DNA of 64,000 nt, taken from NCBI GenBank assembly GCA_028718525.1, contig JAQULP010000007.1, forward strand, positions 1-64,000, read 5' to 3'. Made by a program: the position numbers and the translations under genes. The notes under the pieces are model-generated. The model saw only the letters and a list, made by a program, of their open reading frames with translations. It was not told the origin of the DNA and did no database searches. Shown piece after piece: positions 25,934 to 34,983 of the stretch; position 1 is the stretch's first letter, and every line of letters starts with the position of its first letter. Source of the stretch: Sulfuricurvum sp. Lineage in GTDB: Bacteria > Campylobacterota > Campylobacteria > Campylobacterales > Sulfurimonadaceae.

Positions 25934-26845
25934 ATGATGCGACGATTATTACCGTTATTTGCTCTGGTTTCGACCATGAGCGCGTATGACCTTCATTTAC
26001 AGCCGAAACGTCTTACCCCTGAGGTGGTTTGCTTTTTCGGCGAACCTAATGTGATGAATACGACCAATAACGGGAATATGGTCAACACCTGTTACATCGA
26101 TACGTCGAAGAATTATGTCGTTATCGACAGCGGCTCTTCGTATGCGTACGCCCAAAGTGCGTACAAAGCAATGCAGAAAATTAAACCCCTTCCGGTCGGG
26201 TTAGTGATTAACACGCATGTTCACGACGACCATTGGCTCGGAAACGGTTTTTTTACCCAGATGGGAGTTAAGGTTTTGGGTTCGGATGATTTTAAACACA
26301 ACGCGGATACCCACGTTCCGACACGAATGCAAACCCATATCTCCCCTGAAGCGTATGCCAAAACGGTTCCCACTTTGCCGAACGAAACGATCACTGCCGA
26401 CCAAAACCTGAGTATCGGGAACCAAACGATCGAACTTCGTTTGATGAAACAAAAAGCCCACAGTGCAAAAGATATGATCGTGTATCTGCCGAAATTAAAA
26501 ACCCTTTTTGCCGGAGATTTGGTTTTTAACGACAGGGTCCCTTCGTTAAGCGGTGGGGATATTAATGGCTGGATTGCGGCATTAGAGGGGCTTAAATCTC
26601 TAAATGCTGCAACGATTGTCGGCGGTCACGGATATCGAAGCGATAAAGAGGCGATGGAGATGACTTACCGTTATCTTACCGATATGCGAAGCGCCATCCG
26701 AAACGCTTTGGATGAAGGGCTTGGAATAGAAGAGACGATGGATAAAGTAGTCATGCCTTCGTATCAATCACTGAAAATGTACGATACCTTGCACCGCAGC
26801 AATGTAGAATCGGCATACCGAACTTTGGAATGGGAACAACGATGA
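25934..26845 (+). CDS. Periplasmic MBL-fold metallohydrolase (SoxH-like)
   Basis: A signal peptide (about 1-17) precedes a metallo-beta-lactamase fold. The metal site reads THVHDDHWLGN with H95, H97, D99 and H100. Further ligands are H161 or H165 in the MKQKAHSAKDM region, D187 in LFAGDLVF and the late GGHGYRS histidine. SoxH-type proteins of this fold occur around sox loci. It overlaps the DsrE-like gene by four bases and follows the porin by ten bases. The substrate is not known; a role in sulfur transfer is inferred from context. Confidence 0.75.
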   Translation: MMRRLLPLFALVSTMSAYDLHLQPKRLTPEVVCFFGEPNVMNTTNNGNMVNTCYIDTSKNYVVIDSGSSYAYAQSAYKAMQKIKPLPVGLVINTHVHDDHWLGNGFFTQMGVKVLGSDDFKHNADTHVPTRMQTHISPEAYAKTVPTLPNETITADQNLSIGNQTIELRLMKQKAHSAKDMIVYLPKLKTLFAGDLVFNDRVPSLSGGDINGWIAALEGLKSLNAATIVGGHGYRSDKEAMEMTYRYLTDMRSAIRNALDEGLGIEETMDKVVMPSYQSLKMYDTLHRSNVESAYRTLEWEQR

Positions 26846-27276
26846 TAAAAATATTTACCCTTTTATGGCTATCGATCTGCATAAGTCTAGCGGATATCCG
26901 TTTGGCCCAGCCGCTTCCGACAATCGATAAGCCTCGAGAGATCGTGTTAGGGGTCAGTTCCGGAGATGATGAAACGATTCAGCATGTACTCAGTACGGCC
27001 AACAATGTTTTGAAGTTTTACGGACCCGAAAAGGTTCATATGCGTATCGTAGCGTATTATCACGGTATTCGCACGGTACTTAAAAACGAGAAACAATTTG
27101 CCGTCAGAGTCGATGCGTTGCAGCAATACGGTGTCGAATTCGTTGCTTGCGGAAATACGATGCGGACCAAAAATATCTCGGAAAAAGAATTGATGCCGGA
27201 TGTTGAGATCGTGAGTGCGGGAATAGCGGAAATTATCGAACGTACAGCCGAAGGGGCTGTTTATATTCATCCATAA
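26842..27276 (+). CDS. Periplasmic DsrE-like protein
   Basis: From the ATG at 26842 (four-base overlap with the MBL gene) the protein has a signal peptide of about 18 residues and a DsrE/DsrF-like domain: IVLGVSSGDDETIQHVLSTA, the HMRIVAYYHGIRTV strand-helix, and YGVEFVACGNTM. C103 is in the position where DsrE-type proteins hold the sulfur-carrying cysteine. About 144 residues. An earlier ATG at 26830 would extend it by four residues. A periplasmic sulfur carrier acting with the neighbouring MBL-fold and DUF302 proteins is likely but unproven. Confidence 0.75.
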   Translation: MIKIFTLLWLSICISLADIRLAQPLPTIDKPREIVLGVSSGDDETIQHVLSTANNVLKFYGPEKVHMRIVAYYHGIRTVLKNEKQFAVRVDALQQYGVEFVACGNTMRTKNISEKELMPDVEIVSAGIAEIIERTAEGAVYIHP

Positions 27277-27285
27277 GGAGTAAAA

Positions 27286-28185
27286 ATGAAAACATTAATT
27301 TTAGTTGTGATGGCGGGGGTCCTTTCCCTTTTTGGCGGTGATTTGCACCTTTTTAGTGTTCCCAACGCTGATGGTAAGTTAAACGCCACTGTGGTTGAGA
27401 AGGCATTGGAATCTTCCGGTTTTACGATTGCGGCAAACAGCGAAATGAACGGACCGTTCATGAAGCAGTTTCAAAAAACCGATTTTTCTCAGTTTAATTT
27501 GTTGACGGCTTATCATAAAAATCTTTCGGAAAGTTTGGTTAAAAGCCATCCCGATGCCGGAATTTTTGTTCCGATGGGGTTTGGTATCTATCAGCGTAAC
27601 GGCGATAAAGAACTTCACGTTTCGGTACTGACTGCGGCTGCTATGGAGAAAATTGCAGGATTTAAAGCGCCGGAATTTGCCAAAATCGAAAAAGAGGTCC
27701 TCTCAACCCTGAAAAAAGCATTCCCGAAGGCAAAAGTGTCTGAGAGTGAAACATCTCTCCCGAAAGAGGGGGTATTGTTAAGCCGCTTTGTCAAAGCCAG
27801 CAGCAAAGAGAGCTGGGCATCGGATAAAGACAGCACCGAAATGATGATTGAAGAGGGGCTTAAGCCGGCAGGATTCGTATTGTCAAACTTTACCGATTAT
27901 AACTTTGCATTGGGCGATAAAACGCCGTTTGATTTTTACGATACGTACTCTATCTGTAAATTAAAAGTAATTTATACGGTTGCGCAAACCCGTCCGGAAG
28001 CTTCAGCTTTTGCTCCGTGTACGTTGATGGTATACAAAAAGAAAGATTCGGATGAAATTGTTATGGGCTTCCCGGGGGTATACAACTGGATGAGCAGTGC
28101 ACGGGTTAGTGATCCTGAAGCAAAATCGGTACTGTTACAGGCCCAAAACGATTTCGAAGAGGTGCTTAAAAGTACGGTAGAGTAA
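27286..28185 (+). CDS. Periplasmic DUF302-domain protein (two domains)
   Basis: A signal peptide (about 1-17) is followed by two DUF302-like halves, roughly 20-150 and 175-299. The second half begins at MMIEEGLKPAGFVLSNFTDYNFA and contains IYTVAQTRPEASAFAPCTLMVYKKKDSDEIVMGFP. The first half reads TVVEKALESSGFTIAANSEM. DUF302 domains are small alpha/beta units found next to sulfur and redox genes; their role is unknown. Cysteines occur at YSICKL and APCTL. It is nine bases behind the DsrE-like gene and probably ends the sox transcription unit. Confidence 0.75.
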   Translation: MKTLILVVMAGVLSLFGGDLHLFSVPNADGKLNATVVEKALESSGFTIAANSEMNGPFMKQFQKTDFSQFNLLTAYHKNLSESLVKSHPDAGIFVPMGFGIYQRNGDKELHVSVLTAAAMEKIAGFKAPEFAKIEKEVLSTLKKAFPKAKVSESETSLPKEGVLLSRFVKASSKESWASDKDSTEMMIEEGLKPAGFVLSNFTDYNFALGDKTPFDFYDTYSICKLKVIYTVAQTRPEASAFAPCTLMVYKKKDSDEIVMGFPGVYNWMSSARVSDPEAKSVLLQAQNDFEEVLKSTVE

Positions 28186-28225
28186 AATCAAATACTATTT
28201 AACATACCTTTAAACTTTCGCGCCA

Positions 28226-28231
28226 TATACT
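28226..28231 (+). promoter_or_regulatory. -10 element upstream of the PhnD-GGDEF gene
   Basis: TATACT stands 24 bases before the GTG at 28255, predicting a leader of about 17 bases that includes AGGGGGATAAGG. The -35 region is only T/A rich. Confidence 0.4.
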
Positions 28232-28254
28232 TTACTAAACAGTAGGGGGATAAG

Positions 28255-30234
28255 GTGAGAAAAATAGTATTTGCGGTTGTGCTGTCCCTCTTATTTCCCT
28301 TTTATGCGATAGTACAAGCTAAAGAACCGAAACAAGAAGCGGTCATCGGCGTCTTAGCCTTCCGTTCCAAAACACAGACATTACAAGAATGGGAGCCGTT
28401 GGCTTCCTATCTGGATAGTCGTATTCCTACCCATCATTTTATTATTCGTCCTCTCTCTTATGCAGAATTTAATGAAGCGGCCAAAGCCGATGAACTGGAT
28501 TTCGCTTTTACCAATCCCGAGCACTATATTTACCTCTCCGCAAAATACAATGTCAGCCGAATGGCAACGTTGATCCGTGCCAAGGTTGAAGGGAAAGCCC
28601 TTACCGAGTTTGGGGGAGTCATCCTCGCCCGATCAAATCGCAGCGATATTAAGGATATCGACGATTTGCGCGGGAAAAAAATTGCAGCCGTAGATGAACT
28701 CTCATTAGGGGGGTATTTGGCACAGCGGGTAATGCTCAATGAAAACGGGATCGATATTGCAGCCGAATCAGACATCCGGTTTACCGATATGCCCCATGAC
28801 AAGGTTGTCTACCTGGTTCAAAAAGGGTTGGCCGATGCGGGGTTTGTACGAACCGGTTTATTGGAAAAGATGGCCAAAGAGGGCAAAATACGGCGGAGCG
28901 ACTTCAAAATAATCCATCCGGTATCCGATGGATTCCCTTTGGCGTTATCGACGGCGCTTTACCCCGAATGGCCTTTTTCTTCCTCCAAAAAAGCTGACCG
29001 TATTCTGGCCAATCAGGTGGGTGTCGCCTTGTTAAACCTGCCTCACGGATCTCAAATTGCCGGTGCGGCAGGCTATTGCGGATGGAATATCCCCCTCTCG
29101 TATGAGGGGATTCGCGATATGATGCAGAGGTTGAGAATCAAACCCTATGATACACCGCCGAAGTTCTCTTTCAAAGATGTCATACGCCAGTACGACCTGA
29201 TTATCATGATCGGTTTGGGGATGATTATTCTATTCCTGATAGTGATAAGCGTTAAAATGAGACGCTTAAGCCTCTCGTCCCAAAACCAATCCAATATATT
29301 GAAAGAACAGTTGGAGATTATTCAAAAAAACGAAAACAAGCTCCGTTTATCCTCCAGTGTTTTTCATAATTCGCAGGATGGCATCATAATTGCCGATGCC
29401 CAAAAAGTGATTATCGATGTCAATGAAGCCTTTACCGCACTGACGGGATATGAAAAAGAAGAGGTGATCGGGAAAAAACCCATCATTTTACGTTCGGGGG
29501 TCCATCTCCCTTCATTTTACCTACAGATGAATGAGGACCTTGAAACCAGAGGGACATGGCGCGGGGAGATTTGGAACCGTAAAAAGAACGGGGAACTGTA
29601 TGCCCAATTCCTTCGGATTGATTCGGTATACGATTCTGCCGGTAAACTTGAAAATTATATCGGTATTGTCAGCGATGTAACCGAAAACAAAAAAGAGCAG
29701 GAGCTTCTTCAGCATCTCGCCAATTATGACCCTCTGACCAATATTCCGAATCGCCATTTGTTTATGAGCCTTGCCGAACAAATGGTGGCGTTAAGCAAAC
29801 GCAAAGATACGAAAACGGTCATTGCCTTTCTGGATTTGGATGGCTTTAAACCGATAAACGATCAATACGGTCACGATATGGGAGATGTCATTTTGAAAAA
29901 GGTGGCGGCCCGCCTTGGCGAACAAATGCGTGAAAGCGATACGGTAGCACGGATGGGTGGGGACGAATTTATTTTGTTGATGAGTGATGTGAAGGCGAGA
30001 ACGGAGGTAAGACCTTTGCTGGAGCGGATACTGAAAGCACTTCAGGAGCCTTTCTTTGAGAAAGGGATCACGATTAAGATAGGGGCCAGTATCGGAGTCG
30101 CTTTTTATCCTGATGACGGCGAAGACATTGAAACCTTGATCCGATATGCGGACAGTGCGATGTACCGTTCAAAAGATGAGGGGCGAAACCGTATAACGTA
30201 TTATGACTGCGGTTGCGAAAAGAAGGAGAAATAG
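28255..30234 (+). CDS. Diguanylate cyclase with periplasmic PhnD-type binding domain, PAS and GGDEF
   Basis: The order is signal/anchor (1-22), a PhnD-like substrate-binding domain (about 30-290, e.g. VIGVLAFRSKTQTLQEWEPLASYLD and FTNPEHYIYLSAKYNV), a membrane segment (about 308-328), a PAS domain (about 360-480) and a GGDEF domain. The active-site motif GGDEF is near residue 568 and an inhibitory RESD motif lies five residues before it, so the enzyme should make c-di-GMP and feel product inhibition. PhnD-type domains bind oxyanions such as phosphate, phosphite or phosphonate, so the ligand could be an oxyanion; that is inference. The start is GTG. Confidence 0.9.
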   Translation: MRKIVFAVVLSLLFPFYAIVQAKEPKQEAVIGVLAFRSKTQTLQEWEPLASYLDSRIPTHHFIIRPLSYAEFNEAAKADELDFAFTNPEHYIYLSAKYNVSRMATLIRAKVEGKALTEFGGVILARSNRSDIKDIDDLRGKKIAAVDELSLGGYLAQRVMLNENGIDIAAESDIRFTDMPHDKVVYLVQKGLADAGFVRTGLLEKMAKEGKIRRSDFKIIHPVSDGFPLALSTALYPEWPFSSSKKADRILANQVGVALLNLPHGSQIAGAAGYCGWNIPLSYEGIRDMMQRLRIKPYDTPPKFSFKDVIRQYDLIIMIGLGMIILFLIVISVKMRRLSLSSQNQSNILKEQLEIIQKNENKLRLSSSVFHNSQDGIIIADAQKVIIDVNEAFTALTGYEKEEVIGKKPIILRSGVHLPSFYLQMNEDLETRGTWRGEIWNRKKNGELYAQFLRIDSVYDSAGKLENYIGIVSDVTENKKEQELLQHLANYDPLTNIPNRHLFMSLAEQMVALSKRKDTKTVIAFLDLDGFKPINDQYGHDMGDVILKKVAARLGEQMRESDTVARMGGDEFILLMSDVKARTEVRPLLERILKALQEPFFEKGITIKIGASIGVAFYPDDGEDIETLIRYADSAMYRSKDEGRNRITYYDCGCEKKEK

Positions 30235-30291
30235 CCGATGCCGACTGGACGTTACTATCCGGTTCCAGCCGCACTTTAGAGCGATAAATGG

Positions 30292-30297
30292 TATAAT
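30292..30297 (+). promoter_or_regulatory. Extended -10 element before the DHH gene
   Basis: TATAAT preceded by TGG is an extended -10 giving a start near 30304 and a leader of about 39 bases. The 108-base gap also contains CTGGA/TCCAG (30245-30267), a weak hairpin at the end of the upstream gene. Confidence 0.5.
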
Positions 30298-30342
30298 CGA
30301 AATATTTCCGCCTAATCGTTAGGTTTATACAGAGTTTTCATA

Positions 30343-31275
30343 ATGCCCTTAACCCTTATTAATACCTCTTCCCATATCGTACTCGTCGTACACCAAAACC
30401 CGGATGCCGATTCGCTGGGTGCGGCATGTGCATTTTATTCGTACCTGCTGCGTTTTCAAAAAAAGATTACCCTCTATTGTGTTTCCAAAACGGTTAATCG
30501 AAATCTTGCTTTTTTACCGTGGTATGAAAAACTGACTGACCGTTTTCCCGATGATGCCGACTGTATGGTCAGTTTTGACTGCGGAAGTTATCAACGCCTC
30601 GGAATAGACAAAGAGTTGCCGCTAATCAACTTTGATCATCATCTCAGTAACGATCTCTACGGGACGTGTAACCTTGTAAATGTTTCGGCCATGAGTACAA
30701 CCGAAGTCGTTTATGATTATTTTGTTGCCAACGGTGTAAAAATCAATGGTAAAATGGCACTTTCGCTTTATGCGGGACTTATAGATGATTCAAAATGTTT
30801 TAGCGCACCTGAATGCAGTGTGAAAACCTTTGCGATGGCATCAGCATTAATAGGGTTGGGTGCCGACCACTCCTTATGCGTCGAGTGGCTTTATGGACGT
30901 CGTTCGCTTGCCTCATTGCGGATACGCGGTCTGCTCCTTAAGCAAATGCAATTGCATGCCGATGCGAGGGTCGCTGTTTTCTCTGTGCCCCTGGCAGTAT
31001 TAGAAGAGACGGGGGCCACGGTTGCCGAATGCAAGAGCGTATTGGATGAGGCGTTAGAGATGCGAACGGTTCAAGCGGCTTTGATCCGTATAGAACGTCC
31101 TGATGGCGGGGTAAAACTCTCGCTTCGGACGGATGGAGCGGTCAATGCTGCAAAAATTATGGGCGAATTCGGCGGCGGAGGTCATATCCGGCGTGCCGGT
31201 ACGCGATTAAAACATGAAAATATTGATGAGCTCGTTAAAAATATAATGGTGATGATAACAAAGGAGTTGGCGTGA
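30343..31275 (+). CDS. DHH-family phosphoesterase (NrnA-like)
   Basis: The N-terminal half has HQNPDADSLGAACAF, FDCGSYQRLG and the family-defining FDHHLSND. The C-terminal DHHA1 domain has EFGGGGHIRRAGTRL. At 310 residues it fits NrnA-type nano-RNases/pAp phosphatases, which degrade very short RNAs or 3'-phosphoadenosine phosphate with manganese. It overlaps the following peptidase gene by four bases. The choice between nano-RNase and pAp phosphatase activity cannot be made from sequence. Confidence 0.9.
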   Translation: MPLTLINTSSHIVLVVHQNPDADSLGAACAFYSYLLRFQKKITLYCVSKTVNRNLAFLPWYEKLTDRFPDDADCMVSFDCGSYQRLGIDKELPLINFDHHLSNDLYGTCNLVNVSAMSTTEVVYDYFVANGVKINGKMALSLYAGLIDDSKCFSAPECSVKTFAMASALIGLGADHSLCVEWLYGRRSLASLRIRGLLLKQMQLHADARVAVFSVPLAVLEETGATVAECKSVLDEALEMRTVQAALIRIERPDGGVKLSLRTDGAVNAAKIMGEFGGGGHIRRAGTRLKHENIDELVKNIMVMITKELA

Positions 31276-32642
31276 GAAGAGGCCGAAACGGTTCGGGAAA
31301 AATTGGATGGGTATTCGTTGCATTATTGGTTGGAGCCTTCGGGTTTATGGCGTTTTCACCGTCATTTGAACGTGAAGACCCAAAAGTGACGATTTCACAA
31401 GACGGATATTGGAATTTCAGAGACCCGATCCATGTGAATGTCGAGGACAGCAGCGGGTTAAAATCGTTTACGGCTACGATTGCGACACCGCATGACGAGT
31501 GGGTGGTTCTTGAAGACAAAACGCCATCTAAAACGGTAAAAAAAGCTTTTGATATTCTCCCTCCGAAAGGGGTCCGCCGTGTTGAAGCGACGTCGGTTAC
31601 CTTGACGATAGAGGCAACCGATAACAGTTTGTGGGGAATGTTTATGGGGAATACTTTTAAACAGGAGTATGTTTTAGTAATCGATCAAAAGCAGCCGATA
31701 CTGTCCATCATTGCCAATTCCTATAAGATTCAAAAAGGGGGATCGGCGATTGTTATTTTCAGAGCAGACGATCCGCATTTGGAAAGTTTAAAAATTGAGA
31801 CGAATTTCGGTAAAACCTTTAATGCACAGCCGTTTATGAAAGAGGGGTATTATGCTTCCTTGGTGGCATGGCCGGTGCAAGAACAAACATTCAGCGCAAC
31901 GGTTATTGCCAAAGACCGTGCCGGGAATGAAGCAAAAAGCTCCGTTCCGCTACGCTTAAAAGATCATGTTTACCGTGTTTCCAATATTGAACTCAGTGAT
32001 GCGTTTTTGGATGGAAAAATTGCTGAACTGGCTAATGAATACGATCAAACCGCAGGGGTGGACGACCGGTTGGAACAGTTCCGTATAATCAATGAAAAAG
32101 TGCGTGCGGACAATGAAAAAGTGATCCATGAAATCACGTCCAAAGTTTCCAATAAAATGATTACCGAATTTAATCCGGCCCCTTTTTATCCTTTGGTAAA
32201 CGGCCAGAAAGTTGCTGATTTCGGAGATCACCGAATTTACAGCTATAAAGGGCAGCAAAACGTTTCGTCAGCGTATCATATGGGATTGGATTTGGCGAGC
32301 GTTCATATGGGCCCGATCATTGCGTCAAACGGTGGAAATACCGTATTTTCACAACCTAACGGTATATACGGAAACCTGCCGATTATCGATCACGGATTTG
32401 GACTCTATACGCTATACGGGCACTGTTCGGAAGTGCATACTCAAGAGGGAGACGCCGTCTCTGCAGGACAAGAAATCGCCAAAACGGGTCTTAGCGGATA
32501 TGCCATGGGAGATCACCTCCATTTTGGTATTTTGGTTCAGGGAATTGAGGTACGTCCGGAAGAGTGGATGGATACCAAATGGATTTATGACAACATTACG
32601 AGCGTAATCGACAGTGCTAAAATGCTCATCAATCAACATTGA
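31272..32642 (+). CDS. M23-family (LytM) zinc metallopeptidase
   Basis: A single N-terminal membrane segment (about 13-29) anchors the protein. A beta-rich middle region leads to a C-terminal LytM domain with HMGLD near residue 336 and the HLHFG motif near 417, the zinc ligands of an active peptidoglycan endopeptidase. At 456 residues it resembles Csd1/Csd2-like or related shape-determining peptidases of Campylobacterota, but I do not assign a specific one. The GTG start overlaps the DHH gene. lpxC follows after 99 bases. Confidence 0.85.
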   Translation: MRRGRNGSGKIGWVFVALLVGAFGFMAFSPSFEREDPKVTISQDGYWNFRDPIHVNVEDSSGLKSFTATIATPHDEWVVLEDKTPSKTVKKAFDILPPKGVRRVEATSVTLTIEATDNSLWGMFMGNTFKQEYVLVIDQKQPILSIIANSYKIQKGGSAIVIFRADDPHLESLKIETNFGKTFNAQPFMKEGYYASLVAWPVQEQTFSATVIAKDRAGNEAKSSVPLRLKDHVYRVSNIELSDAFLDGKIAELANEYDQTAGVDDRLEQFRIINEKVRADNEKVIHEITSKVSNKMITEFNPAPFYPLVNGQKVADFGDHRIYSYKGQQNVSSAYHMGLDLASVHMGPIIASNGGNTVFSQPNGIYGNLPIIDHGFGLYTLYGHCSEVHTQEGDAVSAGQEIAKTGLSGYAMGDHLHFGILVQGIEVRPEEWMDTKWIYDNITSVIDSAKMLINQH

Positions 32643-32649
32643 AATTCGC

Positions 32650-32655
32650 TATAAT
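32650..32655 (+). promoter_or_regulatory. -10 element upstream of lpxC
   Basis: TATAAT lies 86 bases before the lpxC start. A 16-codon ORF (ATG at 32681, TAA at 32729-32731) fills the leader and ends just before the AAGGAAAAAGG ribosome-binding site, so a leader peptide is possible. No other structure is obvious. Confidence 0.4.
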
Positions 32656-32741
32656 TAGCCATAATCTGAAGAGAATTTGTATGAGCGTGAAGGTAGCGGA
32701 CCGTATGCCTTGTGAACAATTGAATACGTAAGGAAAAAGGC

Positions 32742-33626
32742 ATGATGCAAACAACTATAGGCAAAAGTGTCGAACTTGTAGGGATCGGTTTACACCGTGG
32801 CTCTCCGGTACGGCTTCGTTTGGAACCTTTAGCCGTCAATAGCGGAATCGTTTTTTATCGCAGCGATGCAGGGGTATCGATCCCTCTGCTCCCGGCCAAT
32901 GTCGTCGACACGAAAATGGCAACGGTAATCGGCAAAGAGGGGGTGACGATTTCGACAATCGAACATATGCTTTCAGCCATTTATGCGTACGGAATCGATA
33001 ACCTCCGTGTGGTTGTTGATGCCGATGAAGTTCCGGTAATGGACGGTTCATCGATGAGTTTTTGCATGCTTCTTGAAGAGGCCGGAATCGTTCAGCAGGA
33101 GAGTCCGAAAAAAATCATGCGGATCAAAAAAGAGGTGATTGTTCAAGAGGGAGACAAATACGTCAAACTGATCCCCTCAAACGATATGAATTATGACTTC
33201 ACCATTAAATTTTCCCATCCGGTAATTGAGAAACAAAGTTATGTTTTAGCGTTTACCAAAGAAAATTATAAAAAAGAGATTGCACGCGCTCGAACTTTCG
33301 GCTTTGTCCATGAAGTACAATACCTCCGTTCCAAAGGGTTGGCTTTGGGGGGAAGCTTGGAAAATGCGGTTGTCTTAGATGATAAAAAAGTGCTTAACCC
33401 GGAAGGGCTCCGTTTTGGAGACGAATTTGTGCGCCATAAAATTCTGGATGCCATCGGTGATATGTCTTTGATCGGAATGAATTTTATCGGTAATTACGAA
33501 GCGTTTGCGGGGAGTCATGATCTGAATCACAAATTAACGCTCGAACTTCTTAAAGATCCCGCCAATTATGAAGTGGTCGAACTGGCTACCGCCGAGTCAA
33601 AAGAGCTGGCCAAAGCGTATGCATGA
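32742..33626 (+). CDS. lpxC: UDP-3-O-acyl-N-acetylglucosamine deacetylase
   Basis: LpxC carries out the committed zinc-dependent deacetylation of lipid A synthesis. Family motifs are TTIGKSVELVGIGLHRG at the start, TIEHMLSAIYAYGIDNL (zinc histidine), SMSFCMLLEEAG, a ARTFGFVHEVQYLRSKGLA region and HKILDAIGDMSLIG and GSHDLNHKL near the end, which hold the other zinc and catalytic histidines. At 294 residues it is complete. It overlaps the tsaB-like gene by eight bases. Confidence 0.97.
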   Translation: MMQTTIGKSVELVGIGLHRGSPVRLRLEPLAVNSGIVFYRSDAGVSIPLLPANVVDTKMATVIGKEGVTISTIEHMLSAIYAYGIDNLRVVVDADEVPVMDGSSMSFCMLLEEAGIVQQESPKKIMRIKKEVIVQEGDKYVKLIPSNDMNYDFTIKFSHPVIEKQSYVLAFTKENYKKEIARARTFGFVHEVQYLRSKGLALGGSLENAVVLDDKKVLNPEGLRFGDEFVRHKILDAIGDMSLIGMNFIGNYEAFAGSHDLNHKLTLELLKDPANYEVVELATAESKELAKAYA

Positions 33627-34071
33627 TCTGGTTGTCATCGCTTTAGGGTCGCCGCTTCTAATCGGGGTTTATAAGGACGGAATGTTAGTCGAGGAGATAC
33701 GCAGTGAAGGGATGAGTTCGGATGTTCTGGCCGAGATAGTCGATCCTTTGCTGAAACGCTATCGATTTGGGCATTTTATTTATGCCAAAGGGCCCGGGAG
33801 TTTTATGGGGATAAAAGTGACCTATCTCTTTTTAAAAACACTCAGCATAACGTTGAAAATTCCCCTTTTGGCAACAGATGCCTTCTTTTTTAACCAAAAT
33901 AGCCCCATCAAAGCAGTTGGAAAGCTCTATTTTGTTAAAAATAGCGTAAATATTGAGTTAGAGACCCTTGTCTCACCCGAAAGTATCCCTTTCGAGCTTC
34001 CTCAACATATCGATTTAGAAAAATTTGATTCGGATAATCTCCCCTATTATGGGATTGATGCCGTAGGATAA
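33619..34071 (+). CDS. Short TsaB-like protein
   Basis: TsaB is the non-catalytic partner of TsaD in making the N6-threonylcarbamoyl adenosine of tRNA. The key stretch AKGPGSFMGIKVTYLFLKTLSITLKIPLLA matches the TsaB GPGSFTGxR region. The protein is only about 150 residues, much shorter than the E. coli one, and the C-terminal half of the ASKH fold is missing. I recall a similarly short gene (Cj0133) between lpxC and thrB in Campylobacter jejuni, so this looks like a lineage trait. The ATG at 33619 is taken because earlier starts lie deep inside lpxC. Confidence 0.7.
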   Translation: MHDLVVIALGSPLLIGVYKDGMLVEEIRSEGMSSDVLAEIVDPLLKRYRFGHFIYAKGPGSFMGIKVTYLFLKTLSITLKIPLLATDAFFFNQNSPIKAVGKLYFVKNSVNIELETLVSPESIPFELPQHIDLEKFDSDNLPYYGIDAVG

Positions 34072-34080
34072 GGAAATTCA

Positions 34081-34962
34081 TTGTTCGTTAGTGTACCTGC
34101 AACGAGTGCTAATTTAGGACCGGGGTTTGATTCATTAGGGTTAGCCGTTGATTTGCGTAATCAGGTTGAGCTTGTGCCGTCCCGTTTTTTTGCCGTCTCA
34201 ATTAAAGGGGAGGGGGAAAACAACCCTCGTCTTAAAGGGAATAATCTATTCGTTAGTATTTTCAATGAGCATTACCGCAGGTTGACCCAAAAGCGTCAAA
34301 ATTTTAAATTTACGTTTTATAATCAAATACCGATGTCGCGGGGTTTGGGAAGTTCGTCAGCCGTTATCGTAAGTGCCATCAGCTGCGCACACGAAGCAGC
34401 CGGGGTAAAAGTTTCCAAGCGGCGCATCCTTAACCATGCCTTGGTATACGAAACTCATCCGGACAATATCACTCCGGCGGTCATGGGGGGATTTAATGCG
34501 GCAATGGTGGAGAAACAAAAAGTTTTTTCACAGCAAAAGCACCTTCCCGATTACCTGAAAGCGGTTGTCGTCATCCCGAATAAACCGATTTCTACCGCAA
34601 AATCGCGTACGACGCTTCCAAAATCGTATAGCAAAGAGAATGCGGTCTTCAACCTCTCGCATACAGCGGTAACCGTTGGGGCTTTTTTTAATGAAGATTG
34701 GGAAATGCTCCGACTGGCGACACAAGACCGTTTTCATCAAAAAGTGCGGATGAAAATGCTCCCTGAACTGTTCGCCGTTCAAAAGATGGCGTATGAAAAC
34801 GGTGCATTGATGTCTACATTGTCGGGAAGCGGATCGACCTTTTTTAACATGGTGTACGACCAGGATGCCAATATCTTAGCTGAAAAATTCAAAGCCGAAT
34901 TTACGGATTTTGACGTCAAGATTTTAAGCTTTGATAATGACGGTTTAGTTGTTGAACGATAA
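34081..34962 (+). CDS. thrB: Homoserine kinase
   Basis: ThrB phosphorylates homoserine for threonine synthesis. It is a GHMP kinase: [20 protein letters not shown] at the start, the ATP-binding [15 protein letters not shown] near residue 92, and [14 protein letters not shown] near the C terminus. At 293 residues it is typical. The start is a TTG with AAGGA upstream at 34069-34073. It lies between the tsaB-like gene and ylxR, the same order as in Campylobacter as I remember it. Confidence 0.95.
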   Translation: MFVSVPATSANLGPGFDSLGLAVDLRNQVELVPSRFFAVSIKGEGENNPRLKGNNLFVSIFNEHYRRLTQKRQNFKFTFYNQIPMSRGLGSSSAVIVSAISCAHEAAGVKVSKRRILNHALVYETHPDNITPAVMGGFNAAMVEKQKVFSQQKHLPDYLKAVVVIPNKPISTAKSRTTLPKSYSKENAVFNLSHTAVTVGAFFNEDWEMLRLATQDRFHQKVRMKMLPELFAVQKMAYENGALMSTLSGSGSTFFNMVYDQDANILAEKFKAEFTDFDVKILSFDNDGLVVER

Positions 34963-34983
34963 GTAAAGAAAGATTTAGATATA

